This document shows positions 32,401 to 39,224 of a stretch of 39,224 nt of DNA, in pieces (positions within the stretch are counted from its first letter, which is position 1; the number at the start of each line of letters is the position of its first letter). The stretch is from Catenaria anguillulae PL171 (Eukaryota; Blastocladiomycota; Blastocladiomycetes; Blastocladiales; Catenariaceae): positions 1 to 39,224 of the forward strand of contig MCFL01000221.1 in the NCBI GenBank assembly GCA_002102555.1. Reading direction: 5' to 3'. The notes beneath the pieces were generated by a model. It did not search any database. It saw only the letters and a list, made by a program, of their open reading frames with translations, and was not told the DNA's origin. A program made the position numbers and the translations under genes.

Positions 32401-32832
32401 GAAGTTCATTTCGTCCTTTTCGAGCGAACTCACCATGGCAGCCTTGACGCGTGTCTCCATCTTGCCCAGATCGCCACGCAGGCCGTCGAAAATGGACTTG
32501 ACGCCATCGTTCAACGAGTTGCGGAAGTCCTTGGTCGCATCGGTACCGGCTGCGGCCGCACCGTCACCACCCTTGGCTCCTTCGCCTTCGGAAACTTCTC
32601 CCTCGGTGGGCGAGTTGCCGCCACCAAATGTGACGGATTCTGTCTCGTTCTCTTGGCTTCCCGGCTCGGACGCATCGATACTGAAGGTCGCCCTGTTTAC
32701 CAAGAGCAAGAATGACAGTACAGTCAGAGATCAGACATCAGACATCCGAACATGACAAAATCAGAGAGATAAGTACTTGAGTTTCTTGGGGCTACCGCCC
32801 TTGGCGAGACCACCCTTTGGAGCGAGCGACAT
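29484..32832 (-). CDS. Coiled-coil/PAS/class III guanylyl cyclase-like protein
   Basis: Four exons (32832-32777, 32692-32225, 32152-30595, 30524-29484) join in phase to 1040 residues. After an acidic N-terminus come long Lys/Glu/Gln-rich coiled coils (about residues 110-400 and 480-600). Next is a PAS domain (about 608-735: LETVGDGIVNLTPQGIVTRF, ending YLSISEVKEN), a linker helix and a class III cyclase domain (about 775-960). The cyclase has VETVGDSYVCVAGVPE, with Glu at the guanine-selecting position, YCLFGDTMNTASR, with the Cys of guanylyl cyclases, and the catalytic Asn and Arg. The first metal-binding Asp is Glu (MFTEIEGFS). No H-NOX, rhodopsin or membrane segment is visible, so the protein is probably soluble. 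The C-terminus is Ser-rich. It makes cGMP if active; the substrate is inferred. Confidence 0.85.
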
Positions 32833-33653
32833 GGTGGAAAACTAGTGCGGCGGTTGGAGCACGTGACGAGACAATGCCGAAAAGAGCGTCGGATGTGGAT
32901 ATGGTTGAAGATCGTGTGTATCCGGGTTTGCTATCCTTGCAGCCTCGAAGCCGTCGTGTCTGTGGTATGGATAGATGGTGTGCGGATGGGGAATGCTGGT
33001 AGCACGTGAGCAAAGACAGCGTCTAATCGGATACCGTCGGGTATCGACTGGTTGTGATATCGGATGTCGAATGCGTTGGGTGCGATGAGTGGCAGTGTCT
33101 GCGCTGTATCGAAGTGGAGGATGGGGGCAACGATCTGAATGTATGGCGATGGTTGCCGATAGTGAAGGGAAGAGAAAAGAGATGGCTCTGGCCTCGCAGA
33201 TCTTGAAGCTTTCGATGGTGGGAAAGCAGGCAGGCAAGGCTTATAAAAAATGCGATCCTTTCGGGCGAGATCAACAGTTTTGACTTTTGTGTTCCCACCG
33301 CGAGCGACGTGTATCTCTGCCAATGCGCCACTTTTTTTTCCAGTTTTCTTTTTAGGAAGGCTGCGAACGCGTGACGCGTCACCCTTCGTCGTTCGTTCAG
33401 CTTCAGAGCATCCTGGTTCGGCAAGTGGCAATAATCCGTTCTCGGGCTTTCTCATGACTTGATCTCGCGGACTCCAGGACGACAAATCAAGGTGAGAAAG
33501 TGCCTATACGAAAGGAAAGCACGGTCCGTCCGCAGGCAATCGGTCATTGGTCGCGAACAGTTGTAGCCAGCAGAAGAGTGTGCAATAATGACTTCATGGT
33601 GTGGGACAACAAACAATACCTTGAACGGTGTGCAAATTTAATACAAATGGGAT
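32833..33653. other. Cyclase upstream region and CAP-D2 3' flank
   Basis: The 821-bp interval lies between the start of the cyclase gene and the end of the CAP-D2 locus, both on the minus strand. Minus-strand frames of up to 184 codons (32931-33485) look compositional. It should contain the cyclase promoter. No repeat or RNA was recognised. Confidence 0.4.
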
Positions 33654-36600
33654 TTACTCTTGTTCCTCCTCCCTGGCCTTCTCAACTCGCTTGCTCAGCT
33701 CCTCAATCAGAGGGACCGCGCCGGCTCCACTGGCTTTGGTCGCCGCAGCTGACGCACCAATCCCTGTTGTCCCTCGCGTTGCCTTGGCAATCACGTCCTT
33801 GACCGACTTGTACACGGCCTCCTCGCCCAGCTTGTCAGTAAACACGCCAAAGTTCTCGAGCAACTTGCGGCACTTGGGCTCCGGATTCGTATCCCAGGGG
33901 AGAGCGAAAGCGCGTAGGCAATGGCGCGCCATTGGCGAGGCTGCTCGATTCCTTGAGTCGGGCACACAACTTCTCGATCAAGTTTTCAACTTGCTTGTCC
34001 TTGCTGATGAAGCTGAAGAGGAACTTGAGCACACGCTTGACGGCGCCTTCGTCGGCCGACTCCTCGTCTCCCTCGTCGTCCTCTTGGGCATCTGCGTCGC
34101 TGCTATCCTCGGCATCATCAGCAGCATCCACATCCATGGAATCCGCATCCTCATCATCTTCTTGGTCCTCCTTCATAGCCCGTCGCTTCTTCTTCTGGCA
34201 TCGGCCGAGTCCTTGCCCAATGGGCGCACCATCGACTTGAACATGAGCAAGTGTGACAAGGCATCCGATAAGTTGTTGTACAGCGCCTGTTCCTTGCCCG
34301 CCAACTCGGACAAGAACAACCTTGTGAGCCCGGCAATCTTTTCGTCCTTGTCCTCCAGGCACATGGCCAGCGACGACAAGTGGCCCTTGACCTTGACCAT
34401 GCCGTTCAAAATCAAGTGCAACAACACCATGAGCGCATTCTTCTTGACGCTCGGGTCCTGGCGCGTCTTGAGTGCGTCGTACAGCACATGCACCTCGTTG
34501 TCAATGACTGTGTTCCAGCACACAATGAGATCGCCCAGGGCAATCATCAGGTTGGACTTGAGAAGCGGCGGCGCAGATTGCATTACGGCAATGAGCAGCG
34601 GCAAGTGGTCCTCGCAAAAGCCGCCAGAGACGCACATGAATTGCGCGAGGGTGATGGTGGCAAATTGGCGCACGGTCGGCGGCGTGATGGACGAGCTGAC
34701 GACTTCGAGGACGAATGGAACAAAGACGCCTAGGAGGGAATTGGATCCGCTGAGCAACTCAAATCGCGTAGGGCAGTCATGTTGTCGGCAAACACGTCTT
34801 CGACGGAACCCACCACTCCTCCATGTCCTTGTCGCTGTCGTGGCCATCCATGGTTTCCGCTGCGCGCCGCTGCTGGTGTGCGACTGTGGCGGGACATGCG
34901 CCGACCGGGTGTTGCACGCGCCGGCGTCCGGCTGGTGTACGTGCAACTGGAGCCGTTGCGTTCGGGGCGGCACCCTGCTTTTGCTTGTACATGGACTCGA
35001 TGGCCTCGAGAAAGACCAAGGACTGAATGGCGCGTGGCCGAGGACAAAGAAGAAGCGGCAAAGAACGGGCTCGGCGACGGGCGTGGGTTGAAAGCTCGTT
35101 TGCCCGATTCGAATAACACGGTCCATGATTTGCAACGGCTGTTGGCAAATGCGGTGAATCGTCAATGGCCTGCTGCGCCATCGAGTACCACGGATCTCCA
35201 CTCGGGGTCGACTGTTTCTGGGGCCGGTGCGACAAGAGCATTGACCAGTGGCTCAAACAAATGATAGGATGCTGGCAATCGTGTCGGCAAGTGACCCAGA
35301 ATTTGGCAACAATACCTGGCGAGCTCGGCGTCTCTTGAGTGCGTGCGGAGTGTGCGGTTGACGATACTGACTTGATCAGCACCCAGTAGTTTGGAATCCT
35401 GCCTCGGCAACCCACCGAGCACAATGGCTGCACCCCTCCTTTGCTTGGCGGGACGCGCCGATCTGCTGCTCCACTTTCCAACATGTTCCACAAGTATCCA
35501 CGACCCGCGACTCAATATGGCCTTCCTTTGCGCACATGCCCACGAGTTGCTCCAAGCACGTCAGGTCGGCCAATGATGCCGAGTACGTGAGCGTGATCAA
35601 GTTGCGTACCGTGGCATCCGCGCCCACAAGCGTTGGCCCGGCCTCGTCTTCAGCAAGCGCAGGGGCAGACACGTCACGGCCCACAATGTACACGGCGCGG
35701 AAACATTCGACCAGCTTGGCGTGCACGTCCTTGATGTGTCGGAATTGCGCACATTGAAGACGAGCATCCACATGTTGCGCAGGCCTTCGATACCGCCAGG
35801 CAAGTCGAGTCCCTGTGCCTCGACGAAAAAGTCCATGGACTCGAGCACCTCGGCCTTGGATTTGGACGCAAGCAGCTGCACGAGGGCAGGGACAGCCTTG
35901 GTCTCGATTGTGTTGGTAAACTGCAGCGCATGCGAAAAGTACTTTTCGCGGACGTGCAACGCATCCGCAAGCTTGTTGTCCATGTGCGCCGACCCGGGAT
36001 TTTCTTCAAGCTGCTTCATCATCTCTTGCTTTTGCGCAAACACTTCGTCGGCCATTGGCTGCAACTTTGCTGGATGAGCGAGGTACCGTGAATTGTGAAC
36101 GGGTGGCGCACAAGGAACTGAGTCACGGCACGAATGGCGGCAGCACGCACGGGTTGGTTCTTGTCCATGAGGCGACCAACTGCCAAGCCCACGAGTCGAA
36201 GCCAAGCGGTCGGGAACCGTGCGTAGAAATAGCGGTAGTCGACCAAGTCCGAGACCACAACGAGTGCCTTTTTGCGCACTTGGGCAGTGATGTCGCGAAA
36301 CCGGTCTTCAATGACTTGAAGCAGTGATTGGACTCGGAAGACATGCGGTTGCCACCCGCTCGCCGCCATCTTCGGCCTCGTATCATCCTCTTCGCCGCCA
36401 CCTTCGCCCTCTCGGTCCAAACCGGCCTCACCTGCTGGCACATCGCCCTGGCCCCGCCTCACCTGCCAGCGCGGGATCAATCAACAACCGCAGCGTCGAT
36501 GCCACACAATGCAACACGGCAATGCGCATGGTGTAATCTGGGTTATCGAGCTGGTCTTCAAGTACACGAGCGACTTTTGGACAATGCGCGGGACCAAGTT

Positions 36601-37580
36601 GGCGAGCGACGTGAGGAAAATGGCAATCGACTTGACGTGCTTGCCACCGTCGGTGCCGAGCGAGTCGCCCTTGGCAATGGACACGAGCATGTCCGAGGCG
36701 AGCTTGGAATGGTTGTGATCGCGGACCAGGTAGGCCAGGAATTCGGCCGTCGGTTCGGCAAGAAAGTCAAAGAATTTGATGTTTTGCTCGAGGGCGACTT
36801 GGCGTCTGCACCAAATTTAAATTAGAGGTTTCGGTGAACAAAATGAAGTGGATATAAGGCTTGCACATGCTAGTGTACGTACCAAACCCATGCTCCACAA
36901 TACACTGCGCGTACACCTTGTACATGACTTGCTTCAACGTGGCATTCTTCAATGACGTCAATCCTTGTTCTGCCACAGCTCTGCCACGGCCTTTGCACAT
37001 GGCTCACTGCTTCATTCCGCTCGGCATCCGTCAAATCGTGGTTGAGCGGCAGCGCCAAAATCGATGCAGCGTATTGAATGTGCGCAACTTGAGCGTCTCC
37101 CAATCCCACTCTGCCTCGTCCGTCGACACGTGTTTTGCGCGCTTCCTTGCTGGCGGCCTACCGCCCCTGCCCGTCGCGGCCACGGCACCACCGGTGCCAT
37201 TAGCTTGGTTGACGGACTGGATGTGCATGGACCGGTGCTCTGCCGAAATGACGAGCTGCTGCAAGAGATCCAGCCACCTCGTCAAGCACATTTTCGCGTG
37301 GTCGAGCGGCGCATCGGCGTTGATGGTGGCCGTCCAAGTTGTCGGCAGTGCGTCAAGGTTGGACAGGACAAGATCAAACAAGCGCGGGACAAGGCCCAGG
37401 GTGCGCGTGGGCACGGTGCGCACCATGGCGCACAGTCCGAGAAGGTGTCGTCGCTCGTGAGCCCGAGCGGATCGCCTGACAGCGGTCGGTGTACTTGTCG
37501 AGGTACCGCTCGAGATCGGCAGGGTCAATGTCGGGGCCACCCCCGCTCGAGGTGCGTGCGCGGCGGCTGCGGCGGGACAT
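33654..37580 (-). pseudogene. Condensin complex subunit 1 (CAP-D2/Ycs4) homologue with many frame changes
   Basis: In minus-strand order the locus encodes MSRRSRRARTSSGGGP, PRLFDLVLSNLDALPTTW, QNIKFFDFLAEPTAEFLAYL, GRLMDKNQPVRAAAIRAV, TKAVPALVQLLASKSKAEVL, LITLTYSASLADLTCLEQLV, RRGAAIVLGGLPRQD, QFMCVSGGFCEDHLPLLIAV, LHLILNGMVKVKGHLSSLA and an acidic linker. It ends in KFLFSFISKDKQVENLIEKL, QWRAIAYALSL and KCRKLLENFGVFTDKL. These are CAP-D2 HEAT-repeat landmarks, all in order, over 3.9 kb. The frame changes more than a dozen times (for example near 37450, 37060, 36990, 36555, 35750, 35480, 34200 and 33940-33900). Adjacent conserved residues sit in different frames with no room for introns. Either this copy has decayed recently or the local assembly carries indels. 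CAP-D2 is essential for mitotic condensation, so an intact copy is expected somewhere. Confidence 0.8.
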
Positions 37581-39224
37581 TGTCGTTGACGAAGAACAGT
37601 GGGTGACGAGGGTCAGGGTGATCAACCGTGGTGATGCGAGCGCGGTCGAGGTGGATGGAACGGGTGAGCAGGCAGACGGCGGTTGCTGGTTGAGGGAGGA
37701 AGGACAAGTAGTATGCATAGAGTAGATAACCATGAGGCCCAAGTCTTGCTTCATATTGTTACCGATTTACTCGAATATTTTTCCATAAGTACTTGATTTG
37801 GAGATAGTTTCGTCTCGGCGACTCTGATCACGGAAGCGAACGGAGCCGTGAGACAGCGTCTTTTATATGGCTGATGGGTCGCATTTTTTTCTTGGCCAGT
37901 CTCGGCTCTGCCTCGGTGACCGGCCCGGGGAAAGCAGGATGTCCAGTCATGATTGTTTCATTGACAAGCATGCTGGGCAAGGTGATTGTGTCAAATGAAT
38001 AAAACAAAATCTTGAGCTCTTCCAACATGCAGAAACGACAACTGACTTACGGTCTTGAAACTAAGCTGTCCTACAATGGTGCGAAGCAGTAGCAAATAAG
38101 TCAGCGGTCGGCAGGTATCGCCTCATGGATAATGCAACAAGGTAAGTACCTCCAACAATTTGTCCACAGCGACCCTCGGACCTTTCTGTAATGCAACGAA
38201 CATGAACCTGAAACGAGCACTTGTCCTCACTTGTCCGCAAGAAAAAACTGTTGCCTGGACCTAACAAAAGCAACTTGTGCGAAACAAGCCTCATTCGGTG
38301 GTCGGCTCTCCTTCGCAGCCCAGTCCGAAAAGATGCCGCAACCTTTTCTCCTGTTTCTTCAAGGCAACACCCCTGACCGATCAAGGAAACTTGCGACAGA
38401 GTGATGCAGAGGAAAGCAAAGGTGGGAAGTGCACATACCGGAATGCAAGCCAATTACTCTCAGAGTTCGTACACCGGGGAAAGAGGATAGTGACGAGCTG
38501 GATAGACAACGAGATATCATGAGTGATTTGCTTGCTCCAAATCAATGCGACCTCTTCATGTCATCAACCCCGAGCGAATCCATCGCGCTCTCAAGCATGT
38601 GAAGCACCCCGTCAATCCGGCCGCAAACGATGAATCTCTGTTCGATCCACACTGTGTCCCACTGTACCACTCAGCGACCACGTCCAGCCCAGACAATCCA
38701 AATCACCGTCCGCGATGCCACAACGGCACCGCCATCGGCTGCGGCAACACGCCAACACTCCAAACCAGTCCCCTTTCATGCACTTTCCAGATCAATCTTC
38801 ATCGGCTCCCGGACCCGTGAGAGACTACAATGGCAACAAGTCGCGGTTTGACAGAGAACTCGTGCGTGTATGACCAGAAGTGGCGATAATTCGGCTTCTT
38901 GAAGGCAATTGATTGCCCGCATGGAGCAATCAACCACACAAACAAGGGTCACTAGTGTCCACTTTGGCCAGGGCAGTGCTACGATTCCACCAAACGGGAC
39001 GGCGACAAGAGAATGCAGGGAATCCTTGGGACTACTCACTCCCCCTGCTGTGGCAAAACCCAGGACCCGCTCGCGCAGAAGCGACGTAGTGTAAACGCCG
39101 CAGGGTGGCGGACGTTCTCAGGTCGTGGGATGCCTCACAGGCAGACAGGCGCCGAACTCGGACTCAAGTCCTTTGTATCAGCGCGACCGGCGTCCTGCCT
39201 GTCGGAATCGAGAAACTCTTGCGC
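37581..39224. other. Region without a recognisable gene
   Basis: This 1.64-kb stretch follows the CAP-D2 start codon. The longest frame is 130 codons on the minus strand (38061-38453), with no family I recognise. No tRNA-like fold, terminal repeat or telomere-like repeat was seen. The first few hundred bases are expected to hold the CAP-D2 promoter. Confidence 0.4.

Noticed and set aside
33628-35091. 487-codon plus-strand open frame
   Set aside because: It is antisense to the CAP-D2 landmarks, which are unmistakable on the minus strand.
1-39224. tRNA, rRNA and telomeric repeats
   Set aside because: I scanned for T-arm-like GTTCGANTC blocks with a plausible fold and for short terminal tandem repeats and found no convincing candidate. 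A covariance-model search was not possible here.

Overview
The window looks like nuclear DNA of a flagellated, fungus-like eukaryote, most likely a zoosporic fungus of the chytrid type. The genes are compact and mostly have short introns of about 50-140 bp, with GTACGT, GTTCGT or GTATGT-like donors. Protein families are typically opisthokont/fungal. A homologue of ODAD3/CCDC151, the docking factor of axonemal outer dynein arms, implies a motile flagellum. An exportin-4 and an ITFG2 (KICSTOR) homologue argue against a yeast-like or other strongly reduced fungus. The organism assignment is inference from gene content.

Layout. (1) 0.3-2.7 kb: on the minus strand, a Myb/SANT-like DNA-binding protein gene with a histone-H3-like N-terminus. 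It is interrupted by a 246-bp solo LTR with a 5-bp target duplication. Just outside its 5' end lies what looks like one terminus of a PIF/Harbinger-type DNA transposon: a TAA flank, a CCCAAACAGGCCC tip and seven copies of TTTCAGC/GCTGAAA. (2) 2.7-7.5 kb: gene-poor DNA with two partial, oppositely oriented, decayed type II topoisomerase relics. (3) 7.8-33 kb: a dense, intact housekeeping region holding exportin-4, ODAD3, a small basic Loc1-like protein, nucleoporin Nup58/Nup49, RRP7, a PP2C phosphatase, eIF3b, a PKA-type kinase, the GPI-transamidase subunit GPAA1/Gaa1, ITFG2 and a coiled-coil/PAS/guanylyl-cyclase protein. Several neighbours are divergent and share promoters of about 0.24-0.8 kb. 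(4) 33.6-37.6 kb: a full-length condensin CAP-D2/Ycs4 homologue whose conserved coding sequence jumps frame more than a dozen times. (5) 37.6-39.2 kb: no gene that I can support.

The central genes are independent cellular functions: nuclear export and pore, ribosome assembly, translation initiation, GPI anchoring, flagellum, nutrient signalling, and cyclic-nucleotide and kinase signalling. They do not form one pathway. The least ordinary parts are the Harbinger-like terminus next to an H3-tail-mimicking Myb protein, the fungal ITFG2, the PAS-guanylyl cyclase with a substituted metal-binding Asp, and the frame-scrambled CAP-D2 locus. No tRNA, rRNA or CRISPR array was recognised.
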